The position numbers were made by a program, and so were the translations under genes. From the NCBI GenBank assembly GCA_002786165.1, contig PEQK01000015.1, forward strand, positions 26,331 to 90,330: 64,000 nt of DNA, in the 5' to 3' direction. How positions within the stretch are numbered: the stretch's first letter is position 1; each line of letters starts with the position of its first letter. Positions 36,064 through 44,392 of the stretch are shown here, piece by piece. This stretch comes from Legionella sp. (GTDB lineage Bacteria; Pseudomonadota; Gammaproteobacteria; Legionellales; Legionellaceae). Under the pieces are notes generated by a model. The model saw only the letters and a program-made list of their open reading frames with translations. It did not search any database and was not told where the DNA came from.

Positions 36064-36741
36064 TCATTCAGAAACGATTGGTATACGCTTTCCTTTAAAT
36101 AGGGCGACACAGCCAACAACCTTGATGTCAACATCTGTTAAATGTTGTTCTAGCGTGACTTTAAGCGCATCTAATGTGTCGTTTTCATTGGAAAAAATTC
36201 CTTTTTTATTATAAAAAGCACATAAGCGTTTACTCATTTTAGTGTGAAGGTTGGTATTGACTAAAATTGTTGCGCCGAATAAAACGCCGCCAGGCATTAA
36301 CATAGAGACTGCATTTGCAATTGCAACTGATTTTGTAGCCATGCTACCGGGCAAGCAATGCAAAAGATAGTTTATGGAAACAGAGTTAAATTGCTGAAAT
36401 AACCTCTGGTTAGGTTTAAAAATATCATGAAGATACACATTCGGCATGATATTTTGTGATATATTTTTTGCGACCTCTAAACAATTTGGATTCAAGTCCA
36501 TCAGGGATAATTGAGCTTTCAATGGCCATTGATATTGTTTCAGATAAAAACCCGTGCCTACGCCAATATCTAAATGATTTGCCGTGGCACATTGATTAAA
36601 CTGTTCTTGCAGAATAGATTTTGAACATCTCCAAATCCAAGTGTTGGATATATCTAGGACCCAAAGGTCATAGAGCTTGAGCATAATAGGCGTATAGATA
36701 GCCTGTCCTTTTTTTATATCCGATTCATTGATTGATGTCAT
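36064..36741 (-). CDS. Class I SAM-dependent methyltransferase
   Basis: About 225 residues. The SAM loop is HLDIGVGTGFYLKQ, followed by the acidic LSLMDLNPNCLEVA and, later, INYLLHCLPG and MLMPGGVLFGATIL, a typical class I fold. QAIYTPIMLKLYDLWVL before the loop is a common feature of small-molecule methyltransferases of this kind. The substrate is unknown. The open frame extends 24 codons upstream, but ATG 36741 gives the usual domain start. It is a single gene just upstream of ubiE on the same strand. Confidence 0.75.
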   Translation of the reverse strand: MTSINESDIKKGQAIYTPIMLKLYDLWVLDISNTWIWRCSKSILQEQFNQCATANHLDIGVGTGFYLKQYQWPLKAQLSLMDLNPNCLEVAKNISQNIMPNVYLHDIFKPNQRLFQQFNSVSINYLLHCLPGSMATKSVAIANAVSMLMPGGVLFGATILVNTNLHTKMSKRLCAFYNKKGIFSNENDTLDALKVTLEQHLTDVDIKVVGCVALFKGKRIPIVSE

Positions 36742-36937
36742 TTTTGCTCGTATTATTGCTGGTGTTATAAAAGAATGGCATTTGAGTGACACACATTTCT
36801 GGGTTCGTGACAATCACAAAGGACTTTATCATTTTTATGAGGGATTCATCAAGCTGGGGTACATAGGCATTTTTTACTTACCTACACCTATTTCCTTTAC
36901 CTGAGGTTATCCTTAATTAGATTCTAAACTTGGTCAT

Positions 36938-36946
36938 TGATATAAT
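36938..36946 (+). promoter_or_regulatory. Extended -10 promoter for the small secreted protein gene
   Basis: TGATATAAT is a perfect extended -10 (TG-n-TATAAT) 41 bases before the ATG of the small gene. No clear -35 is seen 17 bases upstream, which extended -10 promoters can tolerate. Confidence 0.5.
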
Positions 36947-36987
36947 GTGGCGTTTTAAAAATGCCCATCACACATAGGAGAGTTGTC

Positions 36988-37110
36988 ATGACAAGGATAT
37001 CAAGCATTATTGGCTTATTTTTTTTCACAGCATTGCTATCATCACATTCTTTTGCAGAAGATGCTCGTTCTTCCTTTGATCCACCACCGCATCCTTCGCC
37101 CATCAGATAA
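36988..37110 (+). CDS. Small secreted peptide, 40 residues
   Basis: A very short gene: MTRISSIIGLFFFTALLSSH is a signal peptide with an Arg near the start, a hydrophobic core and a likely cleavage after HSFA. It leaves a mature peptide of about 17 residues that is acidic at first, then Pro-rich (FDPPPHPSP). AGGAG lies seven bases upstream and an extended -10 promoter precedes it. Similar tiny exported proteins occur in many proteobacteria with no known role. An open frame on the other strand has no comparable signals. Confidence 0.6.
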   Translation: MTRISSIIGLFFFTALLSSHSFAEDARSSFDPPPHPSPIR

Positions 37111-37204
37111 TCAAAACAATGCCACTGTCCCTGACGCACCAGTTGTCAAATATTCTCATCTGAGATATATAATAAAATAGAGATCTTTTTGCAAAGGGAC
37201 AGCG

Positions 37205-38170
37205 GTGCTAAGATATTTGACTCGAAAAAAATCCAAATCCCAAATCTACTCACCCGAACAGCCCATTGATCTAAAAGAAGCTGCTTGGATCGATCTCCTG
37301 AATCCGAGCCAAGAAGAAGAAGCGCTGATAGAGAAACATTTGAAACTCAATATCCCAACTCGTGCAGAAATGAGGGAAATTGAATTATCCAGTCGTTTAT
37401 ATTATGAAGCAGGGTCATACTTCATGACCGTCATTATGATCGCGCAATCGGATACGTCAATCCCCGTCCTTGATCCTGTCACTTTTGTACTTACAAAACA
37501 GCAATTGATTACCATTCGCTATATAGAACCACAGTCCTTCAAATTATTTAATATACATGCAGAAAAGCTAAACTCGGCTCATAGGGAACCCCTTTTTTTG
37601 TTGATTGAGCTTTTAGATGCCACGGTCGATCGCTTGGCAGATATCTTAGAGTTGGTGGGTCATCGATTGGACGACTATTCGGATGTGATTTTTAAAGCAG
37701 GGACCAACTCTCGCAAACATGACTACCAAAATCTCATGCAAAAAATTGGCTCAATTGGAGACTTAAACACCAAAGCACGCGAAAGCTTAATTACATTTTC
37801 GCGTGTTTTAGCTTATTTAGGACAAATCCCTGATAGCCGACTCAACAAAGAAAAACACCAACATTTACAAACCATCAGCACGGATCTCTCTTCTTTGGGT
37901 GATCATGCTAATTTTCTTTCCACAAAGATCAATTTTCTTTTGGATGCGACCTTGGGTATGGTCAATATCGAGCAAAATAACATCATTAAAATCTTATCCG
38001 TCGCGGCTGTTATTTTTCTGCCACCCACTTTAATTGCCAGCATCTACGGTATGAACTTTACCAATATGCCCGAGCTTTCTTGGAAATATGGGTACTTCCT
38101 TACCTTCGGTGTGATCCTGTTTTCAGCTTGGCTGCCTTATAAATATTTCAAACATCGAAAATGGCTTTAA
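37205..38170 (+). CDS. corA: CorA-family magnesium transporter
   Basis: 321 residues: a large cytoplasmic N-terminal funnel domain and two C-terminal membrane helices. The ion-selectivity motif YGMNF is followed by TNMPEL and the closing WLPYKYFKHRKWL basic tail. Pentameric Mg2+ (or Co2+/Ni2+) channel of the inner membrane. GTG start with AAAGGGA upstream. Confidence 0.92.
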   Translation: MLRYLTRKKSKSQIYSPEQPIDLKEAAWIDLLNPSQEEEALIEKHLKLNIPTRAEMREIELSSRLYYEAGSYFMTVIMIAQSDTSIPVLDPVTFVLTKQQLITIRYIEPQSFKLFNIHAEKLNSAHREPLFLLIELLDATVDRLADILELVGHRLDDYSDVIFKAGTNSRKHDYQNLMQKIGSIGDLNTKARESLITFSRVLAYLGQIPDSRLNKEKHQHLQTISTDLSSLGDHANFLSTKINFLLDATLGMVNIEQNNIIKILSVAAVIFLPPTLIASIYGMNFTNMPELSWKYGYFLTFGVILFSAWLPYKYFKHRKWL

Positions 38171-38183
38171 AAATGTATCGGCA

Positions 38184-38247
38184 TGTTATTTGCCGCATCT
38201 TGTATAGTGTTCTTTTTTTACATATACTACAAAAGTAGCAAATAACA
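38184..38247. promoter_or_regulatory. Promoter flanked by perfect 10-bp inverted repeat, toxin-antitoxin operator
   Basis: TGTTATTTGC (38184-38193) and GCAAATAACA (38238-38247) are perfect inverted repeats around a promoter with -35 TTGTAT (38200-38205), a 17-base spacer and -10 TATACT (38223-38228). A small CTACAAAAGTAG palindrome covers the start region. The layout suits autorepression by the antitoxin or toxin-antitoxin complex encoded just downstream; this is inferred. Confidence 0.55.
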
Positions 38248-38266
38248 ACATAAATGGTGATCAAAA

Positions 38267-38494
38267 ATGGGTGTACCTATACGAATTGACGAAACTATTT
38301 ATAATGATGCAAAAAAAGTTGCGCGAGCTGAATGTCGATCTATTCCGAATCAAATTGAGTTTTGGGCCAGAATTGGAAAATGTGCACTGGATAACCCTGA
38401 TCTTCCTATAGAGTTTGTGAGAGATCTTTTAATTTCAAAAAATCAAGATCGTTCATTAGCTGAGCCATTTGAATTTGAAGAAAACGATGATTAA
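38267..38494 (+). CDS. ParD-like antitoxin
   Basis: 75 residues. The N-terminus IRIDETIYNDAKKVARAECRS resembles a ribbon-helix-helix DNA-binding domain, and PNQIEFWARIGKCALDNPDLP is the hallmark of the ParD-like antitoxin family. The acidic C-terminal tail (EPFEFEENDD) would bind the toxin. It is immediately followed by, and overlaps, a RelE/ParE-type gene. Confidence 0.78.
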   Translation: MGVPIRIDETIYNDAKKVARAECRSIPNQIEFWARIGKCALDNPDLPIEFVRDLLISKNQDRSLAEPFEFEENDD

Positions 38495-38774
38495 AGATGA
38501 CATTGTGGTAAAACAAATGCCTTCTTTTAGAAGATCCTATAAAAAAATGCATAAACATCAAAAACCCTTCGTTCATCAAGCCATTCAAAACATCATAGCA
38601 AATCCCAAAATCGGTGAAATCAAGCGCGGTGATTTGGCCGAAGTATATGTATATAAATTTAAACTAGAACATCAAGATATGCTATTGGCTTATGAATGGG
38701 ATTCTACGCAAAGGCTACTTTTGGCTTTAGGTGTTCATGAAAATTTTTATCGTGATTTAAAAAAACAACGGTAA
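38487..38774 (+). CDS. RelE/ParE-superfamily toxin
   Basis: About 95 residues, rich in Lys and Arg, with the small RelE-like plan: FRRSYKKMHKHQKPFVHQAI helices, NPKIGEIKRGDL, then strands YVYKFKLEHQDMLLAYEWD and LLLALGVHENFYRDLK. The final GVHENFYRD is common in this family. ATG 38487 overlaps the antitoxin stop by eight bases, giving coupled translation. Whether it cleaves mRNA or blocks gyrase is not clear. Confidence 0.78.
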   Translation: MIKDDIVVKQMPSFRRSYKKMHKHQKPFVHQAIQNIIANPKIGEIKRGDLAEVYVYKFKLEHQDMLLAYEWDSTQRLLLALGVHENFYRDLKKQR

Positions 38775-38800
38775 GCAGCCTGTTTCCCAGTTAGTCACTT

Positions 38801-39568
38801 CTAAAACCCATTTTTCCATTGTCGTAACTCACGAAAAACGTCTGATGGATGAGTCAATGCACACTTCGCATAAACCTGGACGTTTTCAATCACTTCTGGA
38901 ACATGGCAACGCAAAAAAGGATTGGTGTCTTGCTCTTGATATAAAAAAGACGGCAAAGACGGTAGGCCTTTTTGTCGAATAGAGCTCACCTCTTTGATGC
39001 GTTGCACGATGGCTTGATTCTTCGGTTCCACCACACGTGCAAATCTTAAATTATCTAACGTGTACTCATGCCCACAATAGATATGAGTATGCGGTGGTAA
39101 TTGGGCTAATTTTTGTAAAGAAGCATACAATTGCTCTGCTGTGCCTTCAAACAAACGTCCACACCCCCCTCCAAACAATGTATCCCCACAAAATAAAGCA
39201 TTTTGAGTATGGTAGGCGATATGATCTAACGTATGTCCGGGAATCAAAATCGCTTGAAACTCTGGAAAATGATCAACGATAAATAGCTCCGCATCTTCCA
39301 ATCGTCTCGTCAACTCAGGTAAGCGACTATGAATAGACGACAGCACCGGCACAGAAAAAACCTGTAGGAGCGCAGCCAAACCATTGGTATGATCCCAATG
39401 ATGATGCGTGATCAAAATACCGGACAACCTAAGATGATGATGCTGTAAATAGTCAATCACAGGCGCCGCATCGCCAGGATCAACGACCCAGGCGACGTGA
39501 TGCTCATCATTGATGATAGTCCAAATATAGTTATCTTTTAAAGCTGGAATGGCCTCAATACGCATCAT
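38801..39568 (-). CDS. gloB: Hydroxyacylglutathione hydrolase (glyoxalase II)
   Basis: 255 residues of the metallo-beta-lactamase fold. The THHHWDHTNGL motif binds the two metals; LIPGHTLDHIAYH, LFCGDTLFGGGCGRLFEG and IYCGHEYTLDNLRFA are GloB-specific. It hydrolyses S-lactoylglutathione to D-lactate and glutathione in methylglyoxal detoxification. The call is firm. Confidence 0.96.
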   Translation of the reverse strand: MMRIEAIPALKDNYIWTIINDEHHVAWVVDPGDAAPVIDYLQHHHLRLSGILITHHHWDHTNGLAALLQVFSVPVLSSIHSRLPELTRRLEDAELFIVDHFPEFQAILIPGHTLDHIAYHTQNALFCGDTLFGGGCGRLFEGTAEQLYASLQKLAQLPPHTHIYCGHEYTLDNLRFARVVEPKNQAIVQRIKEVSSIRQKGLPSLPSFLYQEQDTNPFLRCHVPEVIENVQVYAKCALTHPSDVFRELRQWKNGF

Positions 39569-39588
39569 TCACGCGTCTCTAACACTGT

Positions 39589-40875
39589 TCAGTGTTTATG
39601 CTTACGAATATCATGCTCATCATGCACCCCTTTCAACAGAAAAGCACCAATGATTTGATATAAAGGCAATATGCTCAAAGCCAATTGATAACTCCATACC
39701 GTAAATCCCTGGCCCTGACTCATTTTACCAAAGGTATCCAATAACACCCCAATCAAAGGTTCTGTAATGGCATCAAAAAAGGCATCACTGGCATTGATAA
39801 GAGAAATGACCGTACCAGCTAGATACAACGGATTAGATTCTTTACCAATCACAAACACCATGGGAAAAGCACCTAAGCTAAATCCAAAGAAAAAGAGCAA
39901 ACAACCCACGATCCAAATAGGCAAAGGATGAATATAAATCACCATAGCCAATGCCAAGGCCGATATGAGCGTTGAATAAAACATAAAGGAACGACGGTCT
40001 TTGATCCTATTGGCAGCCATTGCAAATAAAGGGCTCGCAATCGCCAAACCCACAAACACCAGAGAAATTAGGGTTGAGGAGGTTAATTTATCCAAATGAT
40101 AGGCTTGTTGTAAAAAAGGATTTCCCCAAAGACCACAAAAGATCACCACTGGAGCAAACGCCAAACCACCGTAGCCAGTTAGCAACCAATTTTGCTTGCT
40201 TTTGATGATCAATAAAATATTATGCCAAATACTTTCCTGCGTTTCGGGTAGATGTGTAGAAGAAAAAACAGCCGGTTTGTCTTTGACAAACACGATAAAT
40301 AACAAGCTCAAAACAACACCAAACCATCCCAAATCTACCAGACTCGCTCTCCAGCCCACTTGTTGTATCAACCAAGCCAGGGGCATTTGTCCACAAATAG
40401 CCCCAACCATGGCCGCAGCCACTACCAATGAGGTCAACAAAGCATAATGTTTTTTATCAAACCATATCGACGCTAATTTGAAATACGCGATCGTTGCAAA
40501 TGACACGCCAACGCCAATCAAAGCACGCCCACCAATTGCGACATTTAAGTGCTCGGCTTGAGAAAAAATAAACATACCCGCGGCACAACATAAAATAGCG
40601 CCAGCCGTTATCCATTTTGTCCCAAAGTGATCGAGAATAATACCTACAAATAGGGGGACGATGAGATACGTCCAAAAATATACGCCTGACAATACGCCTA
40701 ATCCTAATCCTTGCAAATGAAAAGAACTCATCAATTGCATGGCCATGACGCTTGGAAAATTTTGTAAAATGTATTTATAAAATAAAAATATCGCACATAT
40801 ACTCAAAATAAGTACGGCACGTGATGTGGTAGGTATATATGTTAAGGATGCTGAGGCACCCGTTGATTTTTTCAT
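39589..40875 (-). CDS. MFS-family transporter
   Basis: 428 residues with about twelve membrane helices. Loop 2-3 reads GIILDHFGTKWITAGAIL and the second half has NRIKDRRSFMFYS. The overall form matches the Legionella-type MFS carriers often annotated as nutrient or phthalate-like transporters. Substrate unknown. The gene lies 20 bases upstream of gloB on the same strand, so read-through is likely. Confidence 0.76.
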   Translation of the reverse strand: MKKSTGASASLTYIPTTSRAVLILSICAIFLFYKYILQNFPSVMAMQLMSSFHLQGLGLGVLSGVYFWTYLIVPLFVGIILDHFGTKWITAGAILCCAAGMFIFSQAEHLNVAIGGRALIGVGVSFATIAYFKLASIWFDKKHYALLTSLVVAAAMVGAICGQMPLAWLIQQVGWRASLVDLGWFGVVLSLLFIVFVKDKPAVFSSTHLPETQESIWHNILLIIKSKQNWLLTGYGGLAFAPVVIFCGLWGNPFLQQAYHLDKLTSSTLISLVFVGLAIASPLFAMAANRIKDRRSFMFYSTLISALALAMVIYIHPLPIWIVGCLLFFFGFSLGAFPMVFVIGKESNPLYLAGTVISLINASDAFFDAITEPLIGVLLDTFGKMSQGQGFTVWSYQLALSILPLYQIIGAFLLKGVHDEHDIRKHKH

Positions 40876-41269
40876 GACATCTCCTGTTTAATCCATCAAT
40901 CAACATGACACTTGCCCCTAGGGCAGCTCAATGAATGATCCATGCAACCCCAGGGTTAGGAGAGAAAGAATAAAAACACCACATAGAAAAAAGAAATAAT
41001 GATAGCAGATCGCAACAACACAGCATCGTTGATGGTAAAACCTATGTGTTGTTGAGGGTTTGTCATGGTGTCAAAAGCAATCAATCTACAAGACAGCCAC
41101 TATACCGGCGTGAGGATATGAGGTCAAGCGCCTAAAAATTAAAATTTTTAAATCTCTTTAAATCCCCCCACCCTAACCCTCTCCCCTGCAGACTAGGGGA
41201 ATAATAGATTAGATTCCTTCTCCCTCACAGAGAAGGTGCCTGTGGGATGGATGAAGGCAATTTAGAATT
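40876..41269. other. Gene-free gap with a degenerate dispersed repeat
   Basis: Nearly 400 bases between an MFS start and the end of the giant-protein operon. At about 41165-41257 is a C/T-rich repeat (CCCTAACCCTCTCCCCTGC, then CCTTCTCCCTCACAGAGAAGG and GTGGGATGGATGAAGG). Its reverse complement matches the element at 55003-55048. No coding frame of note. Confidence 0.5.
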
Positions 41270-44200
41270 TTAGCCTGTGTTTCCAAACCCTCTTCTCTGC
41301 TGGCTGACATCAACAGCAGGCGCATCGGATGATTTTTGGTTATTTTTTTGAGTTCTAAATAAACCACTAAACAGTTTATAAGTAGAAGAAGCCATAGTGC
41401 TTTTCGTATGAGTGATGGGTGTTTTTTGCGTCAATGGATCAGCCGGTACTCTCACCGCATCATCTTCTGCATCAAATTGATTGAGACGACGTGTCACCAT
41501 TTTATCTGCATAGTCCAATTTATCTTCTTCAATATAAAACGCCCAGACAGAATACTCATGACTATGCCCAAACTGTTGATGAATAAGAACTAATTCTTGC
41601 TCAGATAAGACTCTTGGTCTATCTGTAGGTTGTAAAGCCTGATCAAATTGAGCCAACTGGCCATCATCTAACGCTATACTCGTCTTACTATCGAGTGTTT
41701 GATACATATAATACACTTCATTTACACCACGAGCTTGAACTCGTATATAAACAGCATTGTACTCTTCAAGTAATCGTCTTACTTCACCCTCATTAAAGTG
41801 CGATCTTAAAATAAGACCACAAGTACCTAAAGAAGCTTGTGGAAAAAGCGCCGCCTTGAGTCGGTAGGGATCAGAGACTTGCAGCAAATCAAGTGGCGTT
41901 TCCTCTGATTTATTAGACAAATGACGTAGGGATTTGAAATGACCAGCACTACGTTGCATGCGTTGTATATCTATTTGTTGCTCAGGTAAAAGTGACAAAA
42001 CATGTAGTAAGGTATCACCAGTTGCAGAGCATAAAGTAAACAATGCGGAGGGATTGGCCTCAATTGCGGCTACTAACGAAGAAATAGTCGTATAAGATAA
42101 ATTAAAATCGCCATTTATTTTAGCAATCAAAAGCAACCCATCATTTATCTTAGACCGCCGAATACAAAGATCTTGGTTGGTAATAGCCAACAATTGAGGG
42201 AGATTGGCATGTAGATCTGAAACTGCCCTATCAGAAAAAACGAGAATATGAAAATTAAGAATAAAATTTTTGATGAGTTCTATACTGGCTTGAATGGAAG
42301 GATTATTTACAATGAGCTCCGCATGATCACGTTCAAACCGTTGTAACTGAAGGGTACACTCTAAAAATTTCATAAAAGCAAACTGATCCGGTCTACTTGC
42401 CCAGGACGTATCGTACATTAATCCGTTTAATAGCTCACCTCTGACCTGTTCATCCAAGTAGCTCCAACCATATAAAAAATAAGACGTTAAAATAGCACCC
42501 CTAAAGAAACTACCAAACAAACTTAAAAACTCTCCATAGCCATCAGCAAAATGTTGTACTGCAAAAAAACAATCGCTGATTAAAAATTGATTGGCCTTTT
42601 GAATGTCATAGACATCCACAAGATGTGGATTGATGAGGCGAGTCGCCAAAGTACTCATATCCGCATGAATATCCCAATACGTATTGGCAAATCCATCCGC
42701 ATACTCCACGCTAATTTTTGACAATATCGTTTTGATTTCTTCTGAAATATCGTGATTATCGGGGAGATCCAATTCTTCAGGCATCGCATTTTTTAAAAGA
42801 TTTAATCTTTGTAATTGCGACACAAGATAGGTCATTGATTTTTTAGCATCTTGAGATAGTTTTTCTGCTGAAATCGTATAATGTTTGTACGCAAGATCTT
42901 TTCTACCTAATTTCTCAGCACACAATGCTCTAAAAAAATGAGCAATGGCGTAATGTGCATTTTCTAAATGCACACTCCGGATTAATTTTACAATATCCCA
43001 CCGACCAAACTCTGTATCCAAATAATCAGCAGCTTCATTGTATTGGCCCGCACTTAACTTTTCGCTGGCCTTATTGATTGCCTCTTCATAATGCAGCGCA
43101 TAAGATTTTCCAATGGTTGTTGTGACCAAAGTGGTAAGAAGGATCCCAGCTGCTATAGGCAGCGCCATGCCAGGAATGAGCGCAAAACCCGCCCCTGCAG
43201 CAATTTCAAACTCACCAAAGGCAACAATGGCGCCAAGAGTAGCCAACCCTGACACTGAACCAACCGCTGCACCTGTCAATTCAGTTTGCACCCATTCGGT
43301 CATAGTGCCTCTTTCTACAACCAAATCTTGGGTATCACCTCGTGCATGGGTTATGGTAAGAATTTTTGAAAGATAAGCATTTAAGTCTTGAATTGTAGTA
43401 GGAGTAATTCCCGTAATCCCTAATTCAGCAAAAGAAATAAAACAACCATCTTGCGGTGTGATTTCATTATTGGGTCTTCTAACGATGTAATTAAATCCCC
43501 GAGCCTGAGCATTAAATTTAATATATAAACGATGGGGTAAATAATCTCCATCGCGTGCGTCCCATAAAGCCAGATCATACACCCTATTCATTCTGACTGT
43601 GTTTTTCAAATCATTTCGAACGACGTGACTTTCACGTACCGAATCAAAACGCATCACATGTTTGTCTTCCGTGGTCGGACGTGTGCTTGAAAGACCTCGT
43701 TCCATAGGTTTTTGAGGGACTTTTGTTGAAAAATTTGTTAAATGAGAGGGGATATCAGAAATGACCTCATGTAACAGTTCCTTTAATCTTTCTATTCTAT
43801 AAACAGCCGGATCAGAAATGCGGTGCGCACTTAAATGCGGAAATAAATGAGAACGCATATCCTCAGGCAACGTCATGGGATCAACCAAATACAAATAAGC
43901 ATCATCTAATAGAGTCAAATGAATAGTGGTATTGAATCCATGTTGTGGCGTGTGCTGTTGCACGACGTCAGATCCTTGCAAATCATGATGAATCTGAATG
44001 TCAATCTTCATCATTTCGGCCAAACCATCCAATACCAAATCTACAAATAAAGGACTGTTGCTGCGTATAGCTTCAATGGCTGCAGATAATGCTGCCTGAT
44101 TTTTTTTGTATCTACGCTGATAATCAGCTTGGTGAGAGGTCAAATAATCGGCCAGTCTCGGTCTTAAATGAGAAGTAATTAATCCATCAAGACTTTCAGG

Positions 44201-44392
44201 AAAAACTTGATGGCTATAATTCGCTAAATCATTGTCTAACTGTCGCCGTATTTTTCGGTTGATCCTGCCAAACAATTGTTCGCATTTTTCTTCGTAGGTA
44301 TCATCTTCTAAAAGAGGTAATAACAAACCCAGCACAAATGCTGTAAAAACCTGATTATCCCCATTAGGGACGGCAATCGCTTGTAAACTCAT
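41270..44392 (-). CDS. Giant hypothetical protein, OTU-like N-terminus, membrane hairpin and TPR/ankyrin-like parts
   Basis: 1040 residues, not recognised as a whole. Residues about 1-170 are homologous to the start of the next gene upstream: NGDNQVFTAFVLGLLLPL at the front, LADYLTSHQADY, LAEMMKIDIQIHHD and IHLTLLDDAYLYLVDP. That order resembles an OTU cysteine protease in which the catalytic Cys and His are lost. Residues about 372-430 are hydrophobic and glycine-rich, probably two membrane helices. A TPR-like segment follows (SAGQYNEAADYLDTEFGRW), and near residue 795 a degenerate ankyrin unit (TGDTLLHVLSLLPEQQ). Last gene of a three-gene operon. The role, perhaps as a secreted effector, is inferred. 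Confidence 0.65.
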   Translation of the reverse strand: MSLQAIAVPNGDNQVFTAFVLGLLLPLLEDDTYEEKCEQLFGRINRKIRRQLDNDLANYSHQVFPESLDGLITSHLRPRLADYLTSHQADYQRRYKKNQAALSAAIEAIRSNSPLFVDLVLDGLAEMMKIDIQIHHDLQGSDVVQQHTPQHGFNTTIHLTLLDDAYLYLVDPMTLPEDMRSHLFPHLSAHRISDPAVYRIERLKELLHEVISDIPSHLTNFSTKVPQKPMERGLSSTRPTTEDKHVMRFDSVRESHVVRNDLKNTVRMNRVYDLALWDARDGDYLPHRLYIKFNAQARGFNYIVRRPNNEITPQDGCFISFAELGITGITPTTIQDLNAYLSKILTITHARGDTQDLVVERGTMTEWVQTELTGAAVGSVSGLATLGAIVAFGEFEIAAGAGFALIPGMALPIAAGILLTTLVTTTIGKSYALHYEEAINKASEKLSAGQYNEAADYLDTEFGRWDIVKLIRSVHLENAHYAIAHFFRALCAEKLGRKDLAYKHYTISAEKLSQDAKKSMTYLVSQLQRLNLLKNAMPEELDLPDNHDISEEIKTILSKISVEYADGFANTYWDIHADMSTLATRLINPHLVDVYDIQKANQFLISDCFFAVQHFADGYGEFLSLFGSFFRGAILTSYFLYGWSYLDEQVRGELLNGLMYDTSWASRPDQFAFMKFLECTLQLQRFERDHAELIVNNPSIQASIELIKNFILNFHILVFSDRAVSDLHANLPQLLAITNQDLCIRRSKINDGLLLIAKINGDFNLSYTTISSLVAAIEANPSALFTLCSATGDTLLHVLSLLPEQQIDIQRMQRSAGHFKSLRHLSNKSEETPLDLLQVSDPYRLKAALFPQASLGTCGLILRSHFNEGEVRRLLEEYNAVYIRVQARGVNEVYYMYQTLDSKTSIALDDGQLAQFDQALQPTDRPRVLSEQELVLIHQQFGHSHEYSVWAFYIEEDKLDYADKMVTRRLNQFDAEDDAVRVPADPLTQKTPITHTKSTMASSTYKLFSGLFRTQKNNQKSSDAPAVDVSQQRRGFGNTG

